A DNA stretch of 64,000 nt from Marinomonas lutimaris (GCF_019426345.1 NZ_JAHLLW010000016.1:36648-100647); one strand, 5' to 3'. Positions 18,063 through 27,260 are shown, counted from the stretch's first letter. Notes: generated from the sequence alone by a model not told the origin. A program made the numbers and translations.

Positions 18063-18833
18063 CTAAGGCAACAGCTTCGCCACCACAAAGCCGGTAAATA
18101 AGGCAATGCTCACTGAAAACAGTGAGCCAAGCATGACGTATTCGGTGAACTTCCTATCGTGAGCTTCACGTAAATCCCCCATGCGAAAGATGGATTTCGC
18201 GGCGAGTACAAAACCAACTGCGGTGTATTGGCCGTTTAGTATAAAGGTCAGCACTAAGACGCGTTCAAGGTAGCCCAAATACTGGCCTGCATTCGGTAAG
18301 GATTGTACTTTCTTGTTTTGCGAATCACACACATCGGCTTCCAAGTCCGCCGACCATTTAGACAGAATCTCTCCGATGATGATAGACGCCGGTTTGAGCA
18401 TCATTAAATAAGCGAGAGCGATGAGCAAAGCTGCGTTGTAATCTATGTCATTGATGAGTGTTTTGAGTTGCTCTATCGCGCTATCAAAGAGATAAAACCA
18501 TAAAAATAGGATGCTTAGGGCATGAAGTAATTGGTCGATGATAAACCACAAAAAGCCTTGTCCAACTTTCACTTTTGTATAATCGATTAGGCTATGAATA
18601 ACGGCGAATAATAAGCCGATGAAAAGCGAGCCTAACAAGCTGGTGGCGGTTGCGAAACTAACAATCGCTAAGACAATAGCACCATGAACCAGACCATGAT
18701 AATACAAAGAGCGCGAACGTCCTTGATGGGTATTTTTGTCTTTCACCCAAGTGTTGGGTTGTAAAAAGAAATCACCAATCACATGCCCCAGTAACAACAA
18801 GAGCAACACGGCCAAACCGTCGAACTGAAACAT
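18063..18833 (-). CDS. DUF3307 multi-span membrane protein, partner of SatD
   Basis: 256 residues from the ATG that overlaps the stop of the SatD-like gene (TGATG), so translation is probably coupled. The N-terminus VLLLLLLGHVIGDFFLQPNTWVKDK carries the DUF3307 hallmark GHxxGDFxxQ. Several further hydrophobic helices are visible (GAIVLAIVSFATATSLLGSL, FIIDQLLHALSILFLWFYLF, ALLIALAYLMML, and a C-terminal VSIALFTGFVVAKLL). Family function unknown; commonly paired with SatD. In this setting an effector or channel role is conceivable (see findings) but unproven. Confidence 0.85.
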   Translation of the reverse strand: MFQFDGLAVLLLLLLGHVIGDFFLQPNTWVKDKNTHQGRSRSLYYHGLVHGAIVLAIVSFATATSLLGSLFIGLLFAVIHSLIDYTKVKVGQGFLWFIIDQLLHALSILFLWFYLFDSAIEQLKTLINDIDYNAALLIALAYLMMLKPASIIIGEILSKWSADLEADVCDSQNKKVQSLPNAGQYLGYLERVLVLTFILNGQYTAVGFVLAAKSIFRMGDLREAHDRKFTEYVMLGSLFSVSIALFTGFVVAKLLP

Positions 18834-19486
18834 CACGACTTACTCCCTATTAACGTGGCTTCTATGACATCCAAAGTATCTAGTATCAAACTCGCGTTGG
18901 CGCGTTGCAACCGTGAGGCTAATGAACGGCGGTGGATTCCCGTTTTCGCGGAAAGAGCCTCTTGAGTGAATTCTGGATAAAGAAGGCGAGGGAACAAGAC
19001 TTCGGCCTGTTTTTCACTGAGCCCCGTCATCATAAAATCTAAGTGGCGAATCAATAAATCACGGCTGGGGTTGGCTTCAACTGTGTCTGGCAAAGACAGT
19101 TTGAGGCGTTCTTCATCCATGTCTTTTAAAGCTCGGCCTGATAGTTGAAAAGCTTCGCCTTTGGCGGTTTTTCTCAGCTCCGTTTCGATCTGTTGATACC
19201 GGCCAATACCGATAGACACCCGAGCATCCGCGCCTTTTACACACTTCATCAGCGTGAGTCTTAACAATATAGCGCAGCGCAGCGCGTGTTTTGGCTCAGG
19301 GGCAAATACCTGAAACTCATCACCGCGAAACACATCGCCCTGAGCATGGAATTCATCTTGAAAAATGACAATGGTTTGTTCTATCTGCTGCAAACATGCT
19401 TGGTGTGCTTCATCAGACAAAGCACTAGAATTCACCATATCACCGGTAATCACACCGCCAAGCGCCGCTTTGCTATTCAAACTCAT
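18833..19486 (-). CDS. SatD-family protein: cyclase-like N-terminus plus C-terminal HTH
   Basis: 217 residues from ATG at 19486 (GGGAGGA, 7-nt spacing preferred over the longer frame at 19510). Resembles the SatD family. I also see a pattern reminiscent of class III nucleotidyl cyclase/GGDEF folds: VITGDMVNSS (D16), GDVFRGDEFQVFA (D56), ARVSIGIG (about 88-95) and GEAFQLSGRAL (Q114, R118), in the order of metal site 1, metal site 2, core strand and the Asn-x3-Arg helix, with Asn replaced by Gln. Residues about 150-205 (LSEKQAEVLFPRLL...TQEALSAKTGIHRRSLASRLQRA) look like an HTH. Overlaps DUF3307 and diverges from hsdR across a palindrome. Cyclase activity is inference. Confidence 0.8.
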   Translation of the reverse strand: MSLNSKAALGGVITGDMVNSSALSDEAHQACLQQIEQTIVIFQDEFHAQGDVFRGDEFQVFAPEPKHALRCAILLRLTLMKCVKGADARVSIGIGRYQQIETELRKTAKGEAFQLSGRALKDMDEERLKLSLPDTVEANPSRDLLIRHLDFMMTGLSEKQAEVLFPRLLYPEFTQEALSAKTGIHRRSLASRLQRANASLILDTLDVIEATLIGSKS

Positions 19487-19573
19487 GCATCCATCCTCCC
19501 AGCTCGCCAAGATTAATCGCTAAGTGCAGCCGTAATAAAAGCACAAATTATTGACTAAAGCCAGTTTGGCCAC

Positions 19574-19608
19574 TAAATACTGACCAAATTTGGTTTGGTC
19601 AGTATTTA
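19574..19608. promoter_or_regulatory. Perfect 15-bp inverted repeat, candidate operator between satD-like gene and hsdR
   Basis: TAAATACTGACCAAA at 19574-19588 is exactly reverse-complementary to 19594-19608, with a 5-nt spacer. It lies about 87 bp upstream of the satD-like start and 83 bp upstream of hsdR. No U-tract follows on either strand, so an operator is likelier than a terminator. The HTH in the SatD-like protein is one possible ligand. Confidence 0.55.
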
Positions 19609-19691
19609 AGTGTTTATTGGTGATCCGTTTGCAGGTTAGTTTTCTAATACGCTCGGCTTTACACAAAACTTTCGTTATATTAGGAAGTTAA

Positions 19692-22190
19692 ATGGAGTTG
19701 CAGCGGATAAATGGCATGGCCTCAGGCATTAACAAAGCAAAATTAACAGAAACCGACATCATCACTAAGTTTATTCTGCCCGCTGTAAAAAGCGTTGGTT
19801 GGGATGATATGACGCAGATACGTCAAGAGGTAAAGCTCAAAGACGGCATGGTCATTGTTCGCGGCCAGATGGCGGCGCGTAAGAAAGTGAAGTCGGCAGA
19901 CATTGTTTTGTATCATAAGCCAAGTATGCCGCTCGCGGTCATTGAAGCGAAAGCCAACAAGCACGAAGTTGGCAAAGGCATGCAGCAAGCCTTAGGTTAC
20001 GCCAGTTTGCTTGAAGTACCTTTTGTATTTGCTTCCAATGGTGATGGTTTTATTTTTCACGATAAGACCAACCTAGCTCAATTAGAAACCGAAATTCGCC
20101 TTGAAGATTTCCCTACACCAAAGCAACTCTGGGAAAAATACTGCCAATGGAAAGGTTATAAAACCGAAAATCTTCCGGTTATCGCACAAGATTATCATGA
20201 TGATGGCACAGGCAAAGCGCCGCGTTATTATCAGCTGCAAGCCATTAACAAAACAGTCGAAGCCATTGCTGAAGGCCAAAATCGATTGTTGTTAGTGATG
20301 GCAACCGGAACAGGTAAAACCTACACGGCGTTCCAGATTATTTGGCGTTTATGGAAAGCAAGAGCTAAGAAGCGCATTCTTTTTTTAGCCGACCGCAATA
20401 TATTAGTAGACCAAACCCGAATTAATGATTTTCAGCCTTTTGGCACGGCCATGACGAAAATCACGGGCCGCAAAGTTGATCCTGCTTACGAAATTCACCT
20501 TGCTTTATATCAAGCCTTAACTGGACCAGAAGAAGACCAAAAAGCCTACAAGCAAGTCGATCCCGATTTCTTTGATCTAATTATTATCGACGAGTGCCAT
20601 CGTGGCAGCGCATCGGAAGAGAGTGCTTGGCGAGAGATCCTTGAATACTTTAGCTCTGCGACTCAAGTAGGTTTGACCGCCACACCAAAAGAAACCGATG
20701 AAGTCTCTAACATCGAATATTTTGGCGATCCTATTTATACCTATTCGTTAAAGCAAGGCATTGAGGATGGTTTCTTAGCGCCTTACAAAGTAGTGCGTGT
20801 CGACATTGATATTGATGTACAAGGTTGGCGACCTTACAAAGAGCAAATAGATAAAAAAGGCAATGTGATAGAGGATCGAATCTATAACCAAAAAGACATG
20901 GATCGAACTTTAGTCATCGATGAGCGTACTCAGTTGGTGGCGCAAACCGTGACCAATTATTTAACACGTATTGGTTCAATGTCGAAGACCATTATATTTT
21001 GTAACGATATTGATCACGCCGAGCGTATGCGTCGAGCTTTTGCCAATCTTAATCCAGAGCAGATGGCGAAAAATGATAAGTACGTAATGCGAATTACGGG
21101 CGATGAGGATTTGGGTAAAGGTCAGCTGGATAATTTTATTAACTCGAAAAAAGCCTACCCAGTAATTGCCGTAACCTCGGAGTTAATGACCACAGGGGTG
21201 GATGCCAAAACCTGTAAACTGGTGGTGTTGGATCAAGGCATTCAATCCATGACTAAGTTTAAGCAAATCATTGGTCGTGGCACTCGTATCGATGAAAAAT
21301 ACGGTAAACTCTGGTTTACCATCATGGACTTTAAAAAGGCTACCGAGCTGTTTGCTGACGAACGATTCGATGGTGAGCCTGTGCAAATCAAACAAACACA
21401 TACCAGTGATTATGAGACAGAAGAGGCGCTAGACGATATCGTCGATGGCATGGATGATATTGAAAATCCTTTTGGCGACGAAGAGATAGATCCTGATTCC
21501 ATCCAAGAGCCAGAAGCGCCATACGATGCGTCTAACTCAACCATGAGTGATGACTTTGGTTCCTTTGATAACAGTGATGACAGTACAGATTGGAACGACG
21601 AAGACAAAGTTCGCAAGTTCTATGTGAATGGCGTCAAGGTGAAAGCCATTGCTGAGCGTATTCAATACTACGATACAGACGGCAAGCTGGTGACCGAGTC
21701 ATTCAAAGATTACACGCGCAAAACCATGGCGAAACAATTTGCCTCCCTCGATGAATTTACCAAAAAATGGCAAGACTCAGAACGTAAGCAAGTCATCATC
21801 GATGAATTGGCAGAGCAGGGCATTATTTGGGAAGCGTTAGAAGAGGAAGTCGGAAAAGGGCTAGATCCATTCGATCTGATCTGTCATGTGGTTTATGATA
21901 TGCCACCGCTGACGCGACGCGAACGTGCCGACAAGGTGAAAAAGCGCAATTACTTTGTTAAATACGGCGAAACGGCTCAGCAAGTGCTGAGTCAGTTGTT
22001 AGACAAATACGCCGACATTGGCGTACAAGAGATAGAAAACATTCAAGTGCTCAAAGTGACGCCATTTGACCAAATTGGTCGCCCGAATGAAATTGTAAAA
22101 AAAGGCTTTGGTGGCAAACCACAATATGACGAAGCGATCAGAGAACTTGAAAGTGAGATTTACCAATCAGACGAACCAAAATCGGCTTAG
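19692..22190 (+). CDS. hsdR: Type I restriction enzyme, R (endonuclease/translocase) subunit
   Basis: 832 residues. N-terminal nuclease with D70, E85 and K87 (SADIVLY...LAVIEAKA), the PD-(D/E)xK pattern. Helicase motor: MATGTGKTY near 203-211, DECHRGS near 300, GLTATPKE, and a second RecA lobe with [12 protein letters not shown] and [15 protein letters not shown] long acidic stretch (about 575-640) separates motor and C-terminal domain. With HsdM and HsdS it cuts unmodified DNA far from the recognition site after ATP-driven translocation. The start is preceded by TTAGGAAG. First gene of hsdR-hsdM-hsdS, with a hairpin between it and hsdM. Confidence 0.95.
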   Translation: MELQRINGMASGINKAKLTETDIITKFILPAVKSVGWDDMTQIRQEVKLKDGMVIVRGQMAARKKVKSADIVLYHKPSMPLAVIEAKANKHEVGKGMQQALGYASLLEVPFVFASNGDGFIFHDKTNLAQLETEIRLEDFPTPKQLWEKYCQWKGYKTENLPVIAQDYHDDGTGKAPRYYQLQAINKTVEAIAEGQNRLLLVMATGTGKTYTAFQIIWRLWKARAKKRILFLADRNILVDQTRINDFQPFGTAMTKITGRKVDPAYEIHLALYQALTGPEEDQKAYKQVDPDFFDLIIIDECHRGSASEESAWREILEYFSSATQVGLTATPKETDEVSNIEYFGDPIYTYSLKQGIEDGFLAPYKVVRVDIDIDVQGWRPYKEQIDKKGNVIEDRIYNQKDMDRTLVIDERTQLVAQTVTNYLTRIGSMSKTIIFCNDIDHAERMRRAFANLNPEQMAKNDKYVMRITGDEDLGKGQLDNFINSKKAYPVIAVTSELMTTGVDAKTCKLVVLDQGIQSMTKFKQIIGRGTRIDEKYGKLWFTIMDFKKATELFADERFDGEPVQIKQTHTSDYETEEALDDIVDGMDDIENPFGDEEIDPDSIQEPEAPYDASNSTMSDDFGSFDNSDDSTDWNDEDKVRKFYVNGVKVKAIAERIQYYDTDGKLVTESFKDYTRKTMAKQFASLDEFTKKWQDSERKQVIIDELAEQGIIWEALEEEVGKGLDPFDLICHVVYDMPPLTRRERADKVKKRNYFVKYGETAQQVLSQLLDKYADIGVQEIENIQVLKVTPFDQIGRPNEIVKKGFGGKPQYDEAIRELESEIYQSDEPKSA

Positions 22191-22251
22191 ACGTTCATTC
22201 CTATCTAACGTGGCTCGATTTGCATTACATAATTAACAACATCCTATTCCT

Positions 22252-22275
22252 CGGGCGCTAACCATTCAGCGCCCG
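22252..22275 (+). terminator. Hairpin between hsdR and hsdM (weak terminator or attenuator)
   Basis: CGGGCGCT at 22252-22259 and AGCGCCCG at 22268-22275 form a perfect GC-rich 8-bp stem with an 8-nt loop, followed by TACTTTTTACG. The U-run is imperfect, so partial termination or transcript processing between R and M is the likelier effect. Confidence 0.5.
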
Positions 22276-22310
22276 TACTTTTTACGAAAAGTTTTATTAA
22301 GAGAAAGCCC

Positions 22311-23816
22311 ATGTCTATCAGTTCTGCAATAAAATCCATTCAAGACATAATGCGCAAAGACGCTGGTGTCGATGGCGATGCTCAGCGCCTTGGTCAAATG
22401 TCTTGGTTGCTGTTTCTTAAAGTATTCGATGCTCAAGAAGAAGAGCTCGCCTTTGAACTGGAAGGCGCTTACAAAGCACCGATTCCTGAAGAGTATTTAT
22501 GGCACAACTGGGCGGCAGATCCCGAAGGCATAACGGGCGAAGAGTTACTCGATTTTGTTAACGACGATTTATTTTACGATCTGAAAAACCTCACCGCGCC
22601 AATCGATCTAAACCCACGCGGTTTTGTGGTGAAAGAAGCCTTTAGTGATGCCTTCAACTACATGAAGAACGGCACGCTGCTGCGCCAAGTGATAAACAAG
22701 TTAAACGAAATCGACTTTACCGATTCCAATGAACGTCATCTATTTGGCGATATTTACGAGCAAATTTTGCGGGATTTACAAAGTGCTGGTAACGCAGGGG
22801 AATTCTATACGCCTCGTGCCGTTACACGGTTTATTGTTGATCGTCTTGATCCAAAGCTGGGCGAAACCATCATGGACCCAGCTACGGGAACCGGTGGCTT
22901 TTTGGCCTGCTCTTTCGATCATGTGAAAGAGCGTTACGTGCAAACCACGGACGATCATCAAACCCTACAAAAGCAAATTCACGGTGTTGAGAAAAAACAG
23001 CTGCCGCATTTATTGTGCATCACCAATATGATGTTGCATGGCATCGAGGTGCCCGTGCAAATTCGCCACGGCAATACCTTGAACAAACCGCTGTCGAGCT
23101 GGGACAGCAACATCGATGTGATTGCAACCAATCCTCCATTCGGTGGCACAGAAGAAGACGGCATAGAAAAGAACTTTCCGGCAGACATGCAAACCCGTGA
23201 GACAGCGGATTTATTTCTACAACTGATTATCGAGGTGCTTTCTAAGCCAACCGATAGCAAAAACGGCGGTAGAGCAGGCGTGGTCTTGCCTGATGGCACT
23301 TTATTTGGCGAAGGCGTGAAAACTAAAATCAAAAAAATGCTCACCGAAGAATGTAACCTGCACACTATCGTGCGTTTACCCAATGGCGTGTTTAACCCTT
23401 ACACTGGCATTAAAACTAATATCCTGTTTTTCACCAAAGGCCAACCGACGAAAGACGTGTGGTTTTATGAGCATCCGTATCCAGACGGTGTGAAAAACTA
23501 CAATAAAACCAAGCCGATGAAGTTTGAAGAATTTCAAGCCGAAATCGATTGGTGGGGCGACGAAGCAGATGGCTTTGCCAGCCGAGTCGAAACTAACAAC
23601 GCTTGGAAAGTTTCTATCGACGAGATCATCGCGCGGAACTTTAACTTAGACATTAAAAACCCGTATCAAGAAACGGTAGAAAGCCACGATCCAGAAGAAT
23701 TACTGGCCACTTACCAAGCGCAACAAGACGACATCGCGGCGTTACGCAACCAGCTAAAAGACATACTCGGCGCGGCGTTAAGCTCGTCTGGCTCAACTAC
23801 GGGTGGAGAGAAGTAA
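22311..23816 (+). CDS. hsdM: Type I restriction-modification DNA methyltransferase, M subunit
   Basis: 501 residues. Helical N-terminal HsdM domain (KDAGVDGDAQRLGQMSWLLFLKVFD), then the N6-adenine methyltransferase domain with GEFYTPRAV, the AdoMet-binding motif DPATGTGGF near 189 and catalytic NPPFGG near 274. Transfers methyl groups to adenine in the sequence chosen by HsdS, protecting host DNA. The stop overlaps the hsdS start (TAATG). Full family length, no visible damage. Confidence 0.95.
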   Translation: MSISSAIKSIQDIMRKDAGVDGDAQRLGQMSWLLFLKVFDAQEEELAFELEGAYKAPIPEEYLWHNWAADPEGITGEELLDFVNDDLFYDLKNLTAPIDLNPRGFVVKEAFSDAFNYMKNGTLLRQVINKLNEIDFTDSNERHLFGDIYEQILRDLQSAGNAGEFYTPRAVTRFIVDRLDPKLGETIMDPATGTGGFLACSFDHVKERYVQTTDDHQTLQKQIHGVEKKQLPHLLCITNMMLHGIEVPVQIRHGNTLNKPLSSWDSNIDVIATNPPFGGTEEDGIEKNFPADMQTRETADLFLQLIIEVLSKPTDSKNGGRAGVVLPDGTLFGEGVKTKIKKMLTEECNLHTIVRLPNGVFNPYTGIKTNILFFTKGQPTKDVWFYEHPYPDGVKNYNKTKPMKFEEFQAEIDWWGDEADGFASRVETNNAWKVSIDEIIARNFNLDIKNPYQETVESHDPEELLATYQAQQDDIAALRNQLKDILGAALSSSGSTTGGEK

Positions 23817-25621
23817 TGTCGGTGGAATCTCAAACAACACATTCTAGCCCGATAGAAAACCTGATCACCGAGCACATCGACATCTGGAGCAGCGCTATCA
23901 AACGCAAATCCAGCTCTGGTCGTGGCTCAAGCAAAAAAATAGAACTCTACGGCATCAAAAAACTGCGTGAGCTGATTCTAGAACTAGCTGTTCGTGGCAA
24001 GCTTGTCGCTCAAGACCCGAATGACGAACCTGCGTCTGTTCTGCTCGAACGCATTGCCAAAGAAAAAGCCCAGCTAGTCAAAGAAGGCAAAATCAAAAAG
24101 CCGAAAAAGCTGCCAGAGATTACCGAAGACGAAAAACCATTTGAACTGCCAAGTGGGTGGGAGTGGTGTCGGATTCAAGAAATTGGCCATGATCTAGGTC
24201 AGAAGCAACCAGAAGGAACGTTTTCATACATTGATGTTGGTTCTATAGATAAAGTATATGGATTAGTTGAGTCACCAACCATTCTGGAAGGCAAAGACGC
24301 TCCTTCACGAGCACGAAAAATTGTTACTGAAGGGACAGTCATTTATTCCACAATACGACCTTATTTATTAAATATCGCGATCATAGATAAGAAGTTTTCC
24401 TATGAGCCTATTGCCAGTACAGCGTTTGCAATTATTCATCCACTAAATGGTATTGTCGGTAACTATGTTTATCGTTATTTGAGAAGTACGCCTTTTGTTA
24501 GATATGTAGAATCCGTTCAGACTGGAGTGGCTTACCCTGCAATCAATGATAAGCAGTTTCAAATGGGTATAATTTCAGTTCCGCCAACAACCGAACAACA
24601 CCGTATCGTCGCTAAAGTCGATGAGTTGATGGCGCTTTGCGATAAGCTCGAAGCGCAAACCGAATCCAGCCTTGATGCTCACCAAACCTTAGTGACTGTA
24701 TTGCTAGACACCTTAGTGGATAGCCAGAATGCCGAAGAATTAGCACAAAGCTGGATGCGCATCAGTGGTCATTTCGACACCTTATTTACCACAGAACAAA
24801 GCATTGACCAGCTAAAGCAAACCATCCTACAACTGGCGGTCACGGGTAAATTGGTTGAACAGGCCAGCCGCGAGGCGAGAAATAGTCCAAATTACGAGCC
24901 AGCGTCCGTTCTACTTGAGCGTATCGCCGCCGAAAAAGAAGAACTTGTTAAGCAAAAGAAAATTAAAAAACAAAAGCCACTGCCACCTATTTCAGATGAT
25001 GAAAAACCGTTCGGGCTGCCTGAGGGATGGGAGTGGGTTAGGTTCGAAAATATAGTTGAGATTCAAGGAGGTATTACAAAGGGAAGAAAGCTGGCTGGTA
25101 GGGAAGTTGTAAAGGTTCCATATTTAAGTGTTGCAAATGTCCAGCGGAACTATCTCGATTTAAATTTTTTAAAAGAAATTGAAATTCCGATTAGTGAAAA
25201 AGAGAAATATAGAGTTAAAAAAAGGGATTTATTAATAACTGAGGGTGGCGATTGGGATAAAGTAGGGCGAACCGCAATTTGGTCAGATGAGCTTGACTAC
25301 GTAGGTCATCAAAATCATGTATTTAAAGCCCGAATATTTATTGAAGAGCAAAGTGAAATTTGGTTAGAAAAATATCTTAATGGACCTTATGCTCGTAATT
25401 ATTTCGCAGGCTCCAGTAAGCAAACGACTAATTTGGCTTCTATAAATAAAACACAATTACGTGGTTGTCTAATAGCAATAGCACCACTCGAAGAGCAGCA
25501 CCGCATCGTCGCTAAAGTCGATGAATTAATGGCTATCTGCGATCAGCTGAAAGCCCGACTCAGCGAAGCGCAAACCACGCAACTGAACCTTGCTGATGCC
25601 CTAGTTGAGCAAGCTTTGTAA
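23816..25621 (+). CDS. hsdS: Type I restriction-modification specificity subunit with two target-recognition domains
   Basis: 601 residues built as two repeats. Each has a conserved helix block (LRELILELAVRGKLV... and LKQTILQLAVTGKLV...), a PASVLLERIA segment, a LPxGWEWxR entry to a target-recognition domain (near 114 and 396), and a closing EQHRIVAKVDELMAxCD helix. The closing helices share 20 identical bases at 24605-24624 and 25505-25524, exactly 900 bp apart. The recognition domains, especially the second (about 25050-25480), are visibly more AT-rich than the conserved blocks, as expected if they were exchanged by recombination. Recognition sequence cannot be predicted. Confidence 0.94.
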   Translation: MSVESQTTHSSPIENLITEHIDIWSSAIKRKSSSGRGSSKKIELYGIKKLRELILELAVRGKLVAQDPNDEPASVLLERIAKEKAQLVKEGKIKKPKKLPEITEDEKPFELPSGWEWCRIQEIGHDLGQKQPEGTFSYIDVGSIDKVYGLVESPTILEGKDAPSRARKIVTEGTVIYSTIRPYLLNIAIIDKKFSYEPIASTAFAIIHPLNGIVGNYVYRYLRSTPFVRYVESVQTGVAYPAINDKQFQMGIISVPPTTEQHRIVAKVDELMALCDKLEAQTESSLDAHQTLVTVLLDTLVDSQNAEELAQSWMRISGHFDTLFTTEQSIDQLKQTILQLAVTGKLVEQASREARNSPNYEPASVLLERIAAEKEELVKQKKIKKQKPLPPISDDEKPFGLPEGWEWVRFENIVEIQGGITKGRKLAGREVVKVPYLSVANVQRNYLDLNFLKEIEIPISEKEKYRVKKRDLLITEGGDWDKVGRTAIWSDELDYVGHQNHVFKARIFIEEQSEIWLEKYLNGPYARNYFAGSSKQTTNLASINKTQLRGCLIAIAPLEEQHRIVAKVDELMAICDQLKARLSEAQTTQLNLADALVEQAL

Positions 25622-25636
25622 CCAAGGAGAGGTTCT

Positions 25637-26344
25637 ATGAGCGAACTTTATAATGTGTATTGTGATGAATCTTGCCACTTAGAAAACGATGGCATTAACG
25701 TGATGACGTTGGGGGCGCTTTGGTGTCCTGTGGCTAAGCGGGCTGAAATTTCCAAACGGATTCGAGAAATCAAGGTAAAACATGGACTGTCAGCAGATTT
25801 TGAAATCAAATGGACTAAGGTAAGTAAAGGGCGGTTGGACTTTTATCTCGATGTCATTGATTACTTTTTTGATGACGATGATTGTCATTTTAGAGGTTTA
25901 GTCGTACCTGATAAAACAGTTCTTAATCATCATGACTTTGGTCAAACTCATGATGATTGGTACTACAAAATGTACTTTGTTATGTTGAAAAGTATCTTTG
26001 ATCCAGAATCAAAATATCGTGTCTACATTGATATTAAAGACACATTGGGTCATGAAAAAATTACCAAGTTGCACGATGTCGTTTGCAATAGTCATTATGA
26101 TTTTTCGCAACATATGATAGAAAAAATGCAGCGCATTCATTCTCATGAAGCGGAACAGCTTCAAGTGGCAGATCTGTTGATAGGTGCATTAGCCTATTTA
26201 CATCGAGGTCTAACAACGAATCAAGCAAAGCTTGATTTAATATCAAGGATTAAAGAGCGCAGTGGTTATCAATTAACGCGCAATACTTTGATTAGAGAAA
26301 GTAAGTTTAATCTTTTAATTTGGAATGGACAGGGAGATTCCTAA
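25637..26344 (+). CDS. DUF3800 domain protein
   Basis: 235 residues. N-terminal YNVYCDESCHLEND is the DUF3800 hallmark (D-E-S); a later YIDIKDT strand and EAEQLQVADLLIGAL helix supply further acidic residues. The family is thought to have an RNase H-like fold and is frequent in phage and defence contexts; no activity is established. Sits 15 bp after hsdS (CAAGGAGAGG ribosome-binding site) and overlaps the next gene by one base (TAATG), so it is probably co-expressed with the restriction system and its partner. Confidence 0.85.
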   Translation: MSELYNVYCDESCHLENDGINVMTLGALWCPVAKRAEISKRIREIKVKHGLSADFEIKWTKVSKGRLDFYLDVIDYFFDDDDCHFRGLVVPDKTVLNHHDFGQTHDDWYYKMYFVMLKSIFDPESKYRVYIDIKDTLGHEKITKLHDVVCNSHYDFSQHMIEKMQRIHSHEAEQLQVADLLIGALAYLHRGLTTNQAKLDLISRIKERSGYQLTRNTLIRESKFNLLIWNGQGDS

Positions 26345-26826
26345 TGACATCGGCATGGCTGCCAAGTTTGGTGTTATTTAATGATTACGACGGAAATTGG
26401 AATCGTTATTTAAATGCTATCTATGCTTATTTTGAAGCAGATTTTGTCTTATCAAAGCCGACCTTTCGTGGCGTTAGGCTAGGGTTAAAGCGATATCCTG
26501 AATACGATGGAAAGTCTGCTACTTTTTGGCATATGACCAGTACAGGGGATGATGAAAACGAGCGAACACCGGATTTTCGTCGTTGTGAGCGTATTCGTTG
26601 GCCAAAGCCAATTATTGAAAACGATCAACATTTATCTTTAAAAATGTGGGCAGAACCTAAAGGTAAAAATAAGCGCATTCATATTTGGTATGAGCAAGAA
26701 GGATATTTAGTTGTGCTAGATGATAGAGGCGACTATATCTTGCCTTGGACTGCATTTTACGTTGAGCGTGAACATGAAAGAAGAAAATACAATAAACGTT
26801 GGGAACGAAATAAAGATAATGTATAG
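26344..26826 (+). CDS. Uncharacterised protein coupled to DUF3800
   Basis: 160 residues from ATG at 26344, which overlaps the DUF3800 stop and has GGGAGA upstream; a longer frame from 26320 would run inside DUF3800. No signal or membrane segment. Rich in aromatic and charged residues, with motifs PTFRGVRLG, SATFWHMT, ERTPDFRRCERIRWPKPIIE and a basic C-terminus. I do not recognise a named family. Tight coupling suggests the two proteins work as a pair. Confidence 0.75.
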   Translation: MTSAWLPSLVLFNDYDGNWNRYLNAIYAYFEADFVLSKPTFRGVRLGLKRYPEYDGKSATFWHMTSTGDDENERTPDFRRCERIRWPKPIIENDQHLSLKMWAEPKGKNKRIHIWYEQEGYLVVLDDRGDYILPWTAFYVEREHERRKYNKRWERNKDNV

Positions 26827-26847
26827 GAAATAACTAAGAAAAGCTGA

Positions 26848-26865
26848 CCTCGCCCTCTTGCGAGG
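26848..26865. terminator. GC hairpin after the DUF3800 cassette (weak)
   Basis: CCTCGC at 26848-26853 pairs with GCGAGG at 26860-26865 across a 6-nt loop. No U-tract follows, so termination, if any, would be factor-dependent. The rest of 26827-27076 shows no gene I can support. Confidence 0.3.
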
Positions 26866-27076
26866 ACGGTGTCGTAACTCCTTCTACACATGGTAGATGA
26901 GATGCGTGAATCTTAGCTACATGAGTCAATATTTGCAAGTAATTCGTTTTAAGCAGAAGGGGAGCTGTATTTCTTCATGACTAATTTTATGCTTTATTAG
27001 CGAGATTCTGCGCAAAAAGTACAATCGTGAGCAATTAGAGACTATTGTAGGTTTACGGTAGTTAAGGAGATACGAA

Positions 27077-27238
27077 ATGCTAATTCCTAAAAAAGAAAAA
27101 GTGAAATCGACGCCTTTTTCTGTTTTTTTTCGACATGCTAAATCTGCAGAAAAACGCCAGTTTTTTGATCGGATCGCAAAGAAAGCGCTTAAAGAGCAGC
27201 AACAAATGCTTGAAAAAGCTAAGAACATGCCACAATAA
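27077..27238 (+). CDS. 53-residue basic helical protein, unknown
   Basis: ATG at 27077 has AAGGAG with 7-nt spacing. The product (MLIPKKEKVKSTPFSVFFRH... to ...LEKAKNMPQ) is lysine-rich and probably helical after residue 20 (SAEKRQFFDRIAKKALKEQQ). It has its own 3' terminator at 27261-27282. No similarity recognised; short, but good start signals and clean ending support a real gene. Confidence 0.6.
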   Translation: MLIPKKEKVKSTPFSVFFRHAKSAEKRQFFDRIAKKALKEQQQMLEKAKNMPQ

Positions 27239-27260
27239 ATGACTTTATTGTCTACACCAG

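Noticed and set aside
22979..23383. Antisense frame of 134 codons inside hsdM
   Set aside because: Opposes the methyltransferase catalytic region (NPPF), no start signals, no domain.
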